This document shows positions 26,014 to 34,846 of a DNA stretch of 64,000 nucleotides, piece after piece. The translations under genes and the position numbers were made by a program. Origin of the DNA: Chryseobacterium sp. OV279 (GTDB lineage: Bacteria; Bacteroidota; Bacteroidia; Flavobacteriales; Weeksellaceae); contig NZ_FQUD01000004.1 in NCBI RefSeq assembly GCF_900128945.1, positions 806,001 to 870,000 on the forward strand, given 5' to 3'. The notes under the pieces were generated by a model. That model was not told where the DNA came from and searched no databases. It was given only the letters and a program-made list of their open reading frames with translations. Every line of letters begins with the position of its first letter. Positions within the stretch are counted from its first letter, which is position 1.

Positions 26014-26610
26014 CTAATTGTCATTATCATCTAATAAATGACCGAAGAAATCTTTTTTTGTCTGCAGATAGCCTTTGCTCATCTCATTGGCAGGAATCTG
26101 TAAAGGGATCCTTGAATTGAGATGAATATTGCTGTCTACTACATATTTTACCTTTTCCGGATTATTGGTTAAAAGATTAATGTCTTTTACATCCAGCAGG
26201 TTCAGAATATCGATAGCAACACCAAATTTTCTGTCATCAGCAGGGAGTCCCAGCTGAAGGTTCGCCTGTACGGTATCAAGGCCTTTTTCCTGGAGTGAAT
26301 AAGCTTTCAGCTTATTGATAATCCCGATATTCCTTCCTTCCTGACGAAGGTAAACAATAATGCCTCCGTGCTCATGGGTATATTTCATTGCGGCATCCAG
26401 TTGTTGCCCGCATTCACATTTTTTTGAATGGAAAACTTCTCCGGTAATGCATTCTGAATGGAAACGTACGTTCACCGGTTTTGAAAAATCTGTATTTTCT
26501 GCAACGATGGCCATATGTGGCATCCAGTCGTTTTCGTTTTCGGAGAAAGCGATCATTCGGAAAGAGCCGTGTTCTGTAGGAACATTAGCTTCTGCCTGAA
26601 TTTTAATCAT
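26014..26610 (-). CDS. ribA: GTP cyclohydrolase II
   Basis: Opens the imidazole ring of GTP to give diaminohydroxyribosylaminopyrimidine phosphate, formate and pyrophosphate: first step of riboflavin synthesis. 198 residues, the stand-alone form rather than the RibBA fusion. Zinc ligands are Cys54, Cys65 and Cys67 (HSECITGEVFHSKKCECGQQ); RQEGRNIGI and DTVQANLQLG are the phosphate- and GTP-binding segments. It is the last gene of a long minus-strand operon, 16 bases after the lipoprotein gene. Confidence 0.96.
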   Translation of the reverse strand: MIKIQAEANVPTEHGSFRMIAFSENENDWMPHMAIVAENTDFSKPVNVRFHSECITGEVFHSKKCECGQQLDAAMKYTHEHGGIIVYLRQEGRNIGIINKLKAYSLQEKGLDTVQANLQLGLPADDRKFGVAIDILNLLDVKDINLLTNNPEKVKYVVDSNIHLNSRIPLQIPANEMSKGYLQTKKDFFGHLLDDNDN

Positions 26611-26626
26611 TAATAGTGGTTCGTTT

Positions 26627-27082
26627 TTAATTTCCTTTTAAAGAATCTTCTATGACAGAAATATTGGTTTTTAGACGTACCAGATATCTGTTGAGAACTT
26701 CATCATCATCTTTATCAAGCTGCTGTCTGAGTTTTTGAATTTTCTTGTATGATTTTTCGAAGCTTTTAACGGCTCTGTTTTTTCCGTTCGAGTTGTTGGC
26801 ATCTATGGCATATAAATAATTTTGCAGGCTGTATTTCAAGCTTGTGACTTCATCATTTAAACCGTTATTCTTAAACTTTGGAAAAGTAGAAATCAGATTT
26901 GAAATTTCAGAAGCATTTACATTTTCTTTGATATTGATATCAAAACCTTTCTTTGCCCCTCTGTCGGAATCAGAACCTTTAGTTTCGCTGTAAAAATTAT
27001 TTGACAACGGGGAAAGGTTAAGCTTCTCCGTTGCGCAGGAAGTTATAATTAGTAGTACTCCAAAAAAAATCAGTTTTCTCAT
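26627..27082 (-). CDS. Small lipoprotein of the DUF4292-tatA-ribA operon
   Basis: 151 residues with a lipoprotein signal ending IITSC (Cys16). The mature part is polar, then helical (LKYSLQNYLYAIDANNSNGKN and YKKIQKLRQQLDKDDDEVL). No family was recognised. It overlaps the DUF4254 gene by four bases and precedes ribA by 16, so it belongs to the operon. Confidence 0.75.
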   Translation of the reverse strand: MRKLIFFGVLLIITSCATEKLNLSPLSNNFYSETKGSDSDRGAKKGFDINIKENVNASEISNLISTFPKFKNNGLNDEVTSLKYSLQNYLYAIDANNSNGKNRAVKSFEKSYKKIQKLRQQLDKDDDEVLNRYLVRLKTNISVIEDSLKGN

Positions 27083-27693
27083 TTCTGTTGCCCCTTTTGA
27101 TAAAGGATCGGATTAAGACTGTCATCGTTATACATTTTCATTTGTTTGTATACCTTCATCTTAATATTACCGGATTCAATATCAGTAAGCAACTGATCTA
27201 TAGAGGTTGATAGGTCTTCTTTCTGAGTAAGCAGTACATCCAGTTTAGCCTGGCAGTTTGCACGGTGCTCTTCAGAAGCGGATTCTCTATTGGCCTCTAA
27301 CGACATATGATAAACCTTTAATGCAAGAATTGATAGTCTGTCTACAGCCCAAGCGGGCGTTTCAGTATTGATTTTTGCATCAGGTCTAGGAGTTATATTT
27401 TCAAACTTAGTAAGGAACCAGCTGTCGATAAATTCTACCAGATCTGTTCTTTTCTGGTTAGATGCATCTATCGTTCTCTTCAGTTGAAGAGCTTCAGCAG
27501 GATCAATATTTTCATCTCTAATAATATCTTCTAAATGCCATTGAACGGTATCAATCCAGTTCTTTGCATACAAAATCCGTTCCAAACTATCTTTTTCGAA
27601 CGGGTTATTAATTAGAGCGTTAACGTCATCGGACACGTGATAGTCTTCAATAGATTGATTGAAGACTTTCCATGCAGTCTCGGTAAAATTCAT
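27079..27693 (-). CDS. DUF4254 domain protein
   Basis: 204 residues, all-helical, without signal peptide. Typical DUF4254 phrases are WHLEDIIRDENIDPAEAL, KRTIDASNQKRTDLVE and PAWAVDRLSILALKVYHM. The function is unknown; in Bacteroidota this family travels with envelope-biogenesis genes, as here. It sits 15 bases after tatA and overlaps the next gene by four bases. Confidence 0.88.
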   Translation of the reverse strand: MNFTETAWKVFNQSIEDYHVSDDVNALINNPFEKDSLERILYAKNWIDTVQWHLEDIIRDENIDPAEALQLKRTIDASNQKRTDLVEFIDSWFLTKFENITPRPDAKINTETPAWAVDRLSILALKVYHMSLEANRESASEEHRANCQAKLDVLLTQKEDLSTSIDQLLTDIESGNIKMKVYKQMKMYNDDSLNPILYQKGQQK

Positions 27694-27708
27694 TAATTCT
27701 GAGGAATT

Positions 27709-27924
27709 TTAGTTGCTGGGAGTGTTATTATTGTTGTTGGTAGAAGAGGTTTTGTCAGAACCCGGTTTGTCTTCTTCCTTCACCGCATCTTTAAATTCTT
27801 TGATTCCTGAACCAACTCCTCTCATTAATTCCGGAATTTTCTTTCCTCCAAAAAGCAATACCAAAAGTATCGCTACGATAAGGATGTGCTGCCAAGATAA
27901 GGCTAATATTGTAAGTGTATTCAT
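27709..27924 (-). CDS. tatA: Sec-independent translocase subunit TatA/E
   Basis: 71 residues forming the pore-building subunit of the Tat pathway, which exports folded proteins. One membrane helix (about residues 9-24, SWQHILIVAILLVLLF) is followed by the hallmark FGGKKIPELMRGVGSGIKEF amphipathic helix and an Asn-rich tail. tatC is not in the window. Confidence 0.93.
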   Translation of the reverse strand: MNTLTILALSWQHILIVAILLVLLFGGKKIPELMRGVGSGIKEFKDAVKEEDKPGSDKTSSTNNNNNTPSN

Positions 27925-27956
27925 CTCTTAAGATTTTTACAAAGTTAAAGCTTTTT

Positions 27957-29519
27957 TTAATACGAAATCCAACCTAATGGGTCAACTGGTGTATTTCCGT
28001 TCCATACCTGGAAATCAAGGGTATAAGAACCGTCGAAATCCTGAGCAACGGTACCTACCGGAGTACCTGAAGAAACCTGCTGTCCTTTGGAGACACTTAC
28101 GTTTCCTAAGTTAGAATAAATCGTAAAATAATTTCCGTGCTTTACCATAACGGTTTTAGTTCCGTCACTGTTTGCCAATACAGAAGAGACTGTTCCCGGA
28201 TATACAGATTTTGCCCGCGTTCCGGAAGGGACTGCTATTTTGATTCCTGTATTATCTTCAACAATATTTTTGAAAACCGGGTGCGGTTGTCTTCCAAATC
28301 GGTGGGTTACCTGTCCGGCTCTGTCCGCAGGATATCCTAATTTCCCTCTGCTGTCCGCAAAACTGCTTCCGGTAGAGGTTGTCACTCCGTAGCTGGTCAT
28401 TGCTTTGGTTTCAGCTGCTTTTTTCTCTTCTTCTTTTTTCTTGTTCAGTGCGGCTTCAGCTGCTCTGGCTGCCACTAGTTTATCACTGGCCTCCTTTGCT
28501 CTGGCATTTGCTTCCTCAGACGCTTTTTTCGCGGCCACTCTTCTGGCTTCGTCTTTTGCACTGGCTTCAGCTCTTGTAGCCTCCTCATTACGTCTTTTCT
28601 CCTCTTCAGCTCTTTTTGCAGCAAGATCGGCGGCTTTTTTAGCTTCAATTTCTGCAAGCTTTCTTTCTCTTTCCAAGGCCTCTGCTCTTGCTTTAGCTTC
28701 AGCTTCAATTCTCGCTTTTTCTCTTTCCGCAATTATTTTAGCCATACGGATTTTCTCTGCTTCGGCTTTTCTTCTGGCTTCTTCTTCAGCTTTTGCTATT
28801 CTGATTTCTTCTGCGATGATGGCTCTGATCTGTCCTTCCAAAGCTTTAGACTGAACCTGCTTCTGCTTCAATTCTACCGTAAGTTTGGCTTCATTTTTCT
28901 TGAAATCAGACAACAATTGTTCCTTCTGTGCTCTTTCAGCATTGATGGTAGCCAGATCTTTCTGCTGGTTCACCAGAAGATTATCTTTTTCCCTTGCGGA
29001 ACTCTGTTTTTGTGCGATTGATTTTTTGATTTGAGCGGCTGCGTTACTGATCTCTGCAGCTTTTTTATCCTGATAGTCAGCATACTGTTTCAGGTATTGA
29101 ACCCTTCTTATTGCTTCACCCAGATTTTTGGACGAAAGAATAAAGGTTACTTTGTTCTGTACCCCTTTGTTTTTGTAAGCATTGACTAAAACGTCAGCAT
29201 AATTCTTTCTCAGAACAACCAGTTCTTTGTTTTGACGGTTAATCTCCAGCTGACGCAGATAGATCTCGTCTTCAATGAATCTTTTTTCTTTCTGAGTGTT
29301 GGTATATACTTTTTCTCTCAACGTCAGTTTTTTATTAACGTTGGTAAGATAGGCCACTGAAAGTTTAGATTCGGTTCTGGTTTTAGCCAGATCTGTATTT
29401 ATCTGTACAATTTGTTTTTTAAGATCGGCATTCTGTTTCTGAAGCTGTTCCTTGTTCTGCTGTCCCTGATGCAGGCCGAACAGTAGAATACCTATTAAAA
29501 AGCTAAATTTTTTAATCAT
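27957..29519 (-). CDS. EnvC-like murein hydrolase activator with degenerate LytM domain
   Basis: 520 residues: signal peptide (about 1-20), a coiled coil from about 20 to 375 that becomes extremely Ala/Glu/Lys/Arg-rich (KAEEEARRKAEAEKIR), then a C-terminal LytM/M23 fold (about 392-520). The zinc ligands of active M23 enzymes are replaced: the HxxxD motif reads NTGIK (Asn423, Lys427) and the final HxH region reads LDFQVW (Asp502 where His is expected). This is the pattern of EnvC, which activates amidases instead of cutting peptidoglycan. Likely role: septal or peripheral wall splitting in the periplasm. It overlaps the DUF4292 gene by four bases. Confidence 0.88.
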   Translation of the reverse strand: MIKKFSFLIGILLFGLHQGQQNKEQLQKQNADLKKQIVQINTDLAKTRTESKLSVAYLTNVNKKLTLREKVYTNTQKEKRFIEDEIYLRQLEINRQNKELVVLRKNYADVLVNAYKNKGVQNKVTFILSSKNLGEAIRRVQYLKQYADYQDKKAAEISNAAAQIKKSIAQKQSSAREKDNLLVNQQKDLATINAERAQKEQLLSDFKKNEAKLTVELKQKQVQSKALEGQIRAIIAEEIRIAKAEEEARRKAEAEKIRMAKIIAEREKARIEAEAKARAEALERERKLAEIEAKKAADLAAKRAEEEKRRNEEATRAEASAKDEARRVAAKKASEEANARAKEASDKLVAARAAEAALNKKKEEEKKAAETKAMTSYGVTTSTGSSFADSRGKLGYPADRAGQVTHRFGRQPHPVFKNIVEDNTGIKIAVPSGTRAKSVYPGTVSSVLANSDGTKTVMVKHGNYFTIYSNLGNVSVSKGQQVSSGTPVGTVAQDFDGSYTLDFQVWNGNTPVDPLGWISY

Positions 29520-30376
29520 TTAATCTCAATTTTCTTATAACTGGATGGTACAGAATAAGGTGTTTCCATCCTCGAAAAGTCAAATTTCGTGTTTTCCAGT
29601 AAAATCTGACTAGATTTTGAGCCTTTTATAATTATTTTAACATTTTTTGGAAGGCGGATTCCATCGTATTCATTCCAGTTACTGTAAGAGATTTCCAGTT
29701 CGTCTGTAGATAAAACATCCTTTAAATTCACGCTTAGCAGATCATAATTCGTATCATAGTTAAGCACAATTTTATATTCCCTGGTTTTCTCATCCGTTGT
29801 TATTTTCTGGTTGGCATTGGAAACCATTTTAAAGCCCTGTGCATTTTGGGTCAGGGTAAACTGAGAATCGCTGATCTTGACAAAGGTTCTGCCCATCAGT
29901 ATTTTTTCGAGCGATTTGTAATCGATGAAATTGACATTAAGCAGCTTATTCAGATAATCAAAATCAGAATCGATGTAGGTTTTGCTGGTTTTATCCTGGC
30001 CTTTAATCCCTTCCGGTGTGGCGATCCCTTTGGCTACATTAAAAAATAGTGCCTGAAGGTTCATCCATACTTTTTTATCGTTTTCAATATAGATCACTGC
30101 GTCAAGGGTTGGAATAAAACTTCCGGTTTCCACATTTACTTTACTGTTGATCTTAACCTGATCAAATTTCAGAGGAACCACCACGTGCTCATAAAATGAA
30201 AACTTATCTCTTACCGCCTCATTGGCATCTTTAGGATTACGGTTGTCATCTGTGACTACAACAGTGCTATCCTGTGCTTTGCCGTTGTTTTTGGCCGCAT
30301 TTCTTGTTTTACAGGATGAAAGGGTAAGGAATAGTAAAAGTATCGGGATCCAGTTTTTCATGTATTTATCTTTCAA
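29516..30376 (-). CDS. DUF4292 lipoprotein
   Basis: 286 residues with a lipoprotein signal ending TLSSC (Cys22). The mature part has the LolA/LolB-like layout of DUF4292: KINSKVNVETGSFIPTLDAVIYI, KKVWMNLQALFFNVAKGIATPEGIK and LNYDTNYDLLSVNLKDV. Family members are outer-membrane lipoproteins of unknown but probably lipid-handling role. It overlaps the EnvC-like gene by four bases (ATGA). Confidence 0.87.
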   Translation of the reverse strand: MKDKYMKNWIPILLLFLTLSSCKTRNAAKNNGKAQDSTVVVTDDNRNPKDANEAVRDKFSFYEHVVVPLKFDQVKINSKVNVETGSFIPTLDAVIYIENDKKVWMNLQALFFNVAKGIATPEGIKGQDKTSKTYIDSDFDYLNKLLNVNFIDYKSLEKILMGRTFVKISDSQFTLTQNAQGFKMVSNANQKITTDEKTREYKIVLNYDTNYDLLSVNLKDVLSTDELEISYSNWNEYDGIRLPKNVKIIIKGSKSSQILLENTKFDFSRMETPYSVPSSYKKIEIK

Positions 30377-30408
30377 TTAAAGAAAAAACGCTGCAATATT
30401 AACGCCAA

Positions 30409-30432
30409 ACCACACAAAAAATGTTGTGTGGT
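30409..30432. terminator. Hairpin after the nucleotidyltransferase gene
   Basis: ACCACACAA (30409-30417) pairs perfectly with TTGTGTGGT (30424-30432). The T-tract is poor, so it may be an attenuator or processing site within a longer operon and not a full stop. Confidence 0.5.
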
Positions 30433-30469
30433 CTGGATGTATCTTGTTTTATATTAATTATTTCTGATC

Positions 30470-31486
30470 TTATTTAGATAAAAAATCTAAAACCGAGTAG
30501 TCGCCTAATGAGATTTCTCTGGCCACTCCAAAGTATTGTGCAGAATTTCCAATCATGGAGTTGGAAAGGTTTCCGTGATTAATTCTTGTGTTCTCCTGAA
30601 TCAGAGAGTTTTCAATATTGGAATTCACGATGATTGTATTGTTTCCTAATGAAACGCCGGGACCTACCTTTGAATTGGAGATCTTTACGTTTTCACCAAT
30701 AAAACACGGCTGGATAATCAATGAATTTTCGATAACTGCTGATGCAGGATAATTATTCATTTCTTCTATTTCGTACGCAAGGATTTTGCTGTTGGTTTCT
30801 ACGGTAGCATTTTTGTTTCCGCAGTCCATCCAGTCGTTTACTTTTCCTAAGGTGAATTTTGCTCCTTTTGCTCTAAGATTCTCCAGAGCAGTTGTCAGCT
30901 GATATTCGCCACCATTTTTTATATTATTGTCCATAATATAATTGATTTCATTCATCAGTTTTTCAGCACTGTTGAAATAATAAATCCCGATGATGGCAAG
31001 GTCTGATACAAAGGTCTGCGGTTTTTCCACGAAGTCTGTAATGAAACCATAGTTGTCTAATTTTACCACTCCGAAAGCAGACGGATCTTCCACACTTTTC
31101 ACCCAGATTACTCCATCCGAATTTTTATCCAGCTGGAAATCTGCACGGAAAAGCGTATCTGCAAAAGCAATCACCACATCTCCCTGCATAGAGTCTTCAG
31201 CACATTTGATAGCGTGTGCGGTACCCAGCGGATCGTTCTGGTAATAGATACTGCCTTTTGCTCCCAGTTTTTCGGCTATCAGAAGTAAAGATTTTTCAAT
31301 CTCCGGTCCGAAATCTCCAATGATAAATGCTACTTCTTCAATTTTTTCACCTGCTACTTTAGCAATATCTTCTACCAGTCTCTGTACGATAGGTTTTCCT
31401 GCAATAGGAATAAGAGGTTTAGGAACGGTCAGAGTATGTGGACGTAATCTGGAACCGCGTCCAGCCATAGGAACAATTATTTTCAT
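30470..31486 (-). CDS. Sugar-1-phosphate nucleotidyltransferase
   Basis: 338 residues. N-terminal Rossmann-like transferase domain with the pyrophosphorylase signature MAGRGSRLRPHT...PKPLIPIAGKP (residues 7-31), and YYQNDPLGTAHAI, the nucleotide-selecting loop. From about residue 245 is a left-handed beta-helix (IENSLIIQPCFIGENVKI, VGPGVSLGNNTII). It activates a hexose phosphate as UDP-, dTDP- or GDP-sugar; which one is not clear. Neighbouring flippase and envelope genes suggest surface glycan synthesis. Confidence 0.88.
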   Translation of the reverse strand: MKIIVPMAGRGSRLRPHTLTVPKPLIPIAGKPIVQRLVEDIAKVAGEKIEEVAFIIGDFGPEIEKSLLLIAEKLGAKGSIYYQNDPLGTAHAIKCAEDSMQGDVVIAFADTLFRADFQLDKNSDGVIWVKSVEDPSAFGVVKLDNYGFITDFVEKPQTFVSDLAIIGIYYFNSAEKLMNEINYIMDNNIKNGGEYQLTTALENLRAKGAKFTLGKVNDWMDCGNKNATVETNSKILAYEIEEMNNYPASAVIENSLIIQPCFIGENVKISNSKVGPGVSLGNNTIIVNSNIENSLIQENTRINHGNLSNSMIGNSAQYFGVAREISLGDYSVLDFLSK

Positions 31487-31641
31487 AGACTATATGACAA
31501 TGTTTTTATTTGTTAGTTTTTATTTTGGTACGGCTAAAGGTAATAATTTAAATCATTGCTGATCGTAATATTTATCATCTTTGCAAACTGCTGTTTAATT
31601 TTTTTTAAAGAACTCAATAGTATCAAATTAGAGGCCATACC

Positions 31642-33096
31642 CTAAGACTTTTTTAGTATTTTGGATACGATACCCTTCTCTTTATAGGCTACGAGGCCAA
31701 TGAAAAGAAGCAAAAATAAATTTCCTACAAAGTAATTGGTTCTGAAAAAATAGAAGGATACCAGAGAACACGTAATGGTAAAGACCAGATAGAGTGCAAT
31801 TTTTCCGGTATTGTAATGAATCGGGTACTGTTTCTGTCCCCAGATGTATGATATGACCATCATAGACATAAAGGTGATCAATGCGGCCATGGCACTTGCC
31901 CAGTATCCATATTCCGGGATAAAGAAGAAGTTAATGAAAACGGTAATACATGCACCTATCACTGAAATATATAAACCGACTCTGGTTTGATCAGATAATT
32001 TATACCATATGGAAAGATTGAGATAAATTCCCAGGAACAGCGCGCCCAGCATTACAAACGGGATAATTTCAATCCCTTCATAATAGAGCGGGTTACTCAG
32101 GTATTTTTCTGAGATCCACTGAAGATTCACCATCAGTCCCATATAAATAATACAGCTGCAGATGACAAATACATCCATCAGTACAGCGTACGTTTTATGT
32201 GAATCTTTATTTTTAAAACTTGAAAAGAAATAAGGTTCTATACCCAGCTGATAAGCCTGTCGGAAAACCGTGATAAAAGTCGCGATTTTATAAACCGCTC
32301 CGTATACTCCGATCTGATGGCGTGCTTCATCCGGAGGAAGGAGATATTTCAAAAACTGTCTGTCCAAGGTTTGGTTCACGATTCCTGCCAGTCCTGCAAT
32401 CATTACCGGCCACGAATAATTCATGATTCTTTTCCATAATTTAAAATCAAATTTGGAAAGACTAAAGCTAAAGAATTCCTTTCCTACGATAAGAAGTGTG
32501 ATGATACTCTGCACTAAATTGGCGATAAATACATAACCAACCCCCAACTGAGGATCATATTTTAAACCGAAAATTCCTTCCGGATGTTTTGGAAGCCATC
32601 TGATAAAGAATATAACCAGCAAAAAGTAAACGACAGATCCAGCCACCTTGGAAAACATATATTTGAAAGCTTTCCCCTGCAGCCTTAATATAGCGGAAGG
32701 AATGGTAGAAAATGCATCCAGAGAAAGGATGAATAAAAAGATGACAAGATAGTTGACCTGGTCCGGAGTTTCAAAAGCTATGGCGAGTTCGTTTCTGAAG
32801 ACATAGCCTAAGCCCAGATAGATCAGGGCAATGCTGATAATACTTACCGAACATGTTGAAATCAATGTTTTCTTATCAATGCTTTCTTCCTGTGCAAACC
32901 TGAAAAAAGAGGTTTCCATACCGTGGGTAAGGAAAACCGTAATTACTCCTGCGATGGAGTACCAGTCTACAAAGGGCGATGAAGCCGCGGGCCCGAAAGC
33001 CTTTGTCACAATAGGTGCAATGATGAACGGGAAAATACGGACTAATACTGAACTAAGCCCATATACGGCGGTCTGACCGAATAACTTCTTATACAA
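31642..33096 (-). CDS. Wzx-like polysaccharide flippase
   Basis: 484 residues with about 12-14 membrane segments throughout and the oligosaccharide flippase start (MYKKLFGQTAVYGLSSVLVR). Central segments such as WPVMIAGLAGIVNQTLDRQF are typical of the polysaccharide transport branch of the MOP superfamily. It would turn lipid-linked glycan units across the inner membrane. It lies 155 bases upstream of the nucleotidyltransferase, same strand. Confidence 0.87.
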   Translation of the reverse strand: MYKKLFGQTAVYGLSSVLVRIFPFIIAPIVTKAFGPAASSPFVDWYSIAGVITVFLTHGMETSFFRFAQEESIDKKTLISTCSVSIISIALIYLGLGYVFRNELAIAFETPDQVNYLVIFLFILSLDAFSTIPSAILRLQGKAFKYMFSKVAGSVVYFLLVIFFIRWLPKHPEGIFGLKYDPQLGVGYVFIANLVQSIITLLIVGKEFFSFSLSKFDFKLWKRIMNYSWPVMIAGLAGIVNQTLDRQFLKYLLPPDEARHQIGVYGAVYKIATFITVFRQAYQLGIEPYFFSSFKNKDSHKTYAVLMDVFVICSCIIYMGLMVNLQWISEKYLSNPLYYEGIEIIPFVMLGALFLGIYLNLSIWYKLSDQTRVGLYISVIGACITVFINFFFIPEYGYWASAMAALITFMSMMVISYIWGQKQYPIHYNTGKIALYLVFTITCSLVSFYFFRTNYFVGNLFLLLFIGLVAYKEKGIVSKILKKS

Positions 33097-33112
33097 ACTC
33101 GAAAATTTTATG

Positions 33113-33120
33113 CAAATGTA
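33113..33120 (-). promoter_or_regulatory. -7 box for the flippase
   Basis: TACATTTG on the minus strand matches TAnnTTTG, 16 bases before the ATG. No clear -33 box. Confidence 0.45.
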
Positions 33121-33172
33121 AATATTTAGAAACTGATTTTAATGAGCGAACTCGAAATTCATTCATAAACCT

Positions 33173-33180
33173 TAATTTTG
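33173..33180 (+). promoter_or_regulatory. Possible -7 box upstream of pyrC
   Basis: TAATTTTG matches the consensus but is 138 bases upstream of the ATG, so the leader would contain the whole 33194-33290 inverted repeat. Confidence 0.35.
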
Positions 33181-33193
33181 CTTTTTATAGATG

Positions 33194-33290
33194 TTAGATA
33201 TTAGAAGTTAGAAATTAGTGATTGCAGTTTTCTCAAGCACTTATAATTTTTAGCTTAAAAATTTTCTGACATCTAACTTCTAATATCTAA
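33194..33290. repeat. 19-bp perfect inverted repeat with 59-nt loop
   Basis: TTAGATATTAGAAGTTAGA (33194-33212) and TCTAACTTCTAATATCTAA (33272-33290). The loop itself contains AATTTTT...AAAAATT arms. It lies in the probable pyrC leader or promoter region. Confidence 0.75.
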
Positions 33291-33318
33291 TATCAAACAT
33301 CTAATTTCTAAAGTAAAA

Positions 33319-34656
33319 ATGAAGACCCTAATCAAAAATGTAAAGATCGTGAACGAAGGTAAGATCTTCGAAGGCGATGTCTTAATAGAAAATGACCTGA
33401 TCTCCAGAATAGATTCCTCAATTTCAGAAGAGGCAGATCAGATCATTGACGGTTCCGGAAAATACCTTCTGCCTGGTGTCATAGACGATCAGGTGCATTT
33501 CAGAGACCCGGGACTGACGCACAAAGGAGATATTGAAACAGAATCCAGAGCTGCCGTCGCAGGTGGAATTACAAGTTTCATCGATCAGCCGAATACGGTT
33601 CCTAATGCCGTTACTCAGGAATTATTAGCGGATAAATACGAGATAGGTTCTCAGAAAGCATATGCCAACTATGGTTTTATGATGGGCGGAACCAATGATA
33701 ATCTTGAAGAAGTTTTAAAGACCAATCCGAGAAATGTTCCGGGAATAAAATTATTTTTAGGCTCTTCTACCGGAAATATGCTGGTTGATAATCCGGAAAC
33801 GCTGGAGAATATTTTCAGCAGCACAAAAATGCTGATTGCCGTTCACTGTGAAGATGAAGCTACGATCAGAGCCAATACACAAAAATACCTTGACGAATAT
33901 GGAGAGGATATTCCTGTGAAATTTCATCACCTGATAAGAAGCGAAGAAGCTTGCTATAAATCATCTTCAAAAGCAATTGAACTGGCAGAGAAAACAGGAG
34001 CGAGACTTCACGTTTTTCACCTTTCAACGGCTAAAGAAATGGAACTTTTCAGAAATGATATTCCATTAAAAGATAAAAAAATTACCGCTGAAGTATGTGT
34101 TCATCACCTGACATTTACGAATGACGACTATGAAACCAAAGGTTCTCTGATCAAATGGAATCCTGCTGTAAAAACTCAGAAAGACAAAGATGCCCTTTGG
34201 GAAGCGCTTCTGGATGACAGGATTGATGTCATAGCAACAGATCATGCGCCACACACTGCTGAAGAAAAACAGAATGTGTATACAAAATGCCCTTCCGGTG
34301 CTCCTTTGGTACAGCATTCACTACTGGTGATGCTGGAAAATTATCATCAAGGAAAAATTTCTTTGGAAAAGATCGTTGAAAAGATGTGTCACAATCCGGC
34401 CATTCTTTTCAGGGTTGAGAAAAGAGGTTTTGTAAGAGAAGGCTACAAGGCAGATCTTGTTTTGGTGGATGTGAATGCGGACTGGACGGTAGCTAAAGAT
34501 AATCTTCTGTACAAATGCGGTTGGAGCCCTCTGGAAGGAATGAATTTACATTCTAAAGTAACCCAGACTTTTGTCAATGGACATTTGGTTTATGATAATG
34601 GAAATATCGCAGAAGAAAAGTTCGGGGAAAGACTTCTTTTTGAATTAAGAGATTAG
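33319..34656 (+). CDS. pyrC: Dihydroorotase
   Basis: Zinc amidohydrolase that cyclises N-carbamoyl-L-aspartate to dihydroorotate in pyrimidine synthesis. 445 residues, the long class. Metal-binding motifs: VHFRDPGLTHKGD (HxR pair), AVHCEDEATI, LHVFHLSTAKE and IATDHAPHT (catalytic Asp). The start at ATG 33319 follows a long inverted repeat. Single gene with its own terminator; no other pyr genes nearby. Confidence 0.95.
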   Translation: MKTLIKNVKIVNEGKIFEGDVLIENDLISRIDSSISEEADQIIDGSGKYLLPGVIDDQVHFRDPGLTHKGDIETESRAAVAGGITSFIDQPNTVPNAVTQELLADKYEIGSQKAYANYGFMMGGTNDNLEEVLKTNPRNVPGIKLFLGSSTGNMLVDNPETLENIFSSTKMLIAVHCEDEATIRANTQKYLDEYGEDIPVKFHHLIRSEEACYKSSSKAIELAEKTGARLHVFHLSTAKEMELFRNDIPLKDKKITAEVCVHHLTFTNDDYETKGSLIKWNPAVKTQKDKDALWEALLDDRIDVIATDHAPHTAEEKQNVYTKCPSGAPLVQHSLLVMLENYHQGKISLEKIVEKMCHNPAILFRVEKRGFVREGYKADLVLVDVNADWTVAKDNLLYKCGWSPLEGMNLHSKVTQTFVNGHLVYDNGNIAEEKFGERLLFELRD

Positions 34657-34681
34657 TGCTAAGACAAAAATCAAAATAATA

Positions 34682-34714
34682 AAAAGGGCAAATAAAACTA
34701 TTTGCCCTTTTATT
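34682..34714 (+). terminator. Rho-independent terminator after pyrC
   Basis: AAAAGGGCAAATA (34682-34694) and TATTTGCCCTTTT (34699-34711), a perfect 13-bp stem, loop AAAC. Confidence 0.9.
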
Positions 34715-34779
34715 TTCTATTAATTCAGGATTCGAAGTAGAATCCTTATCTGAGAAAATTTTGAGTTGTATTTTTTTGA

Positions 34780-34841
34780 ACACAGATTTCTCAGATGCAC
34801 ACAGATGATTGTGGATATTTGTGTAGATTATTTGTGTTTAG
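34780..34841. repeat. ACACAGAT / TTTGTGT-rich intergenic repeat
   Basis: Contains ACACAGATTTCTCAGATG, ACACAGATGATTGTGG and ATTTGTGTAGATTATTTGTG. It resembles in wording the repeats at 1133-1210, 8184-8215 and 15136-15167, in the other orientation. Confidence 0.45.
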
Positions 34842-34846
34842 AAAAA

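Noticed and set aside
27713..27931. 72-residue plus-strand frame over tatA
   Set aside because: Antisense to the conserved TatA sequence; Leu/Ser-rich composition of a shadow.
28405..28854. 149-residue Ala/Ser/Leu-rich plus-strand frame resembling a membrane protein
   Set aside because: It is the antisense reading of the Ala/Glu/Lys-rich coiled coil of the EnvC-like protein; the repeats of that coding region create it.
34728..34745. GGATTCGAAG...AATCC resembling a tRNA T-arm
   Set aside because: No matching acceptor, D or anticodon arms at the right spacing, and no CCA-side pairing.
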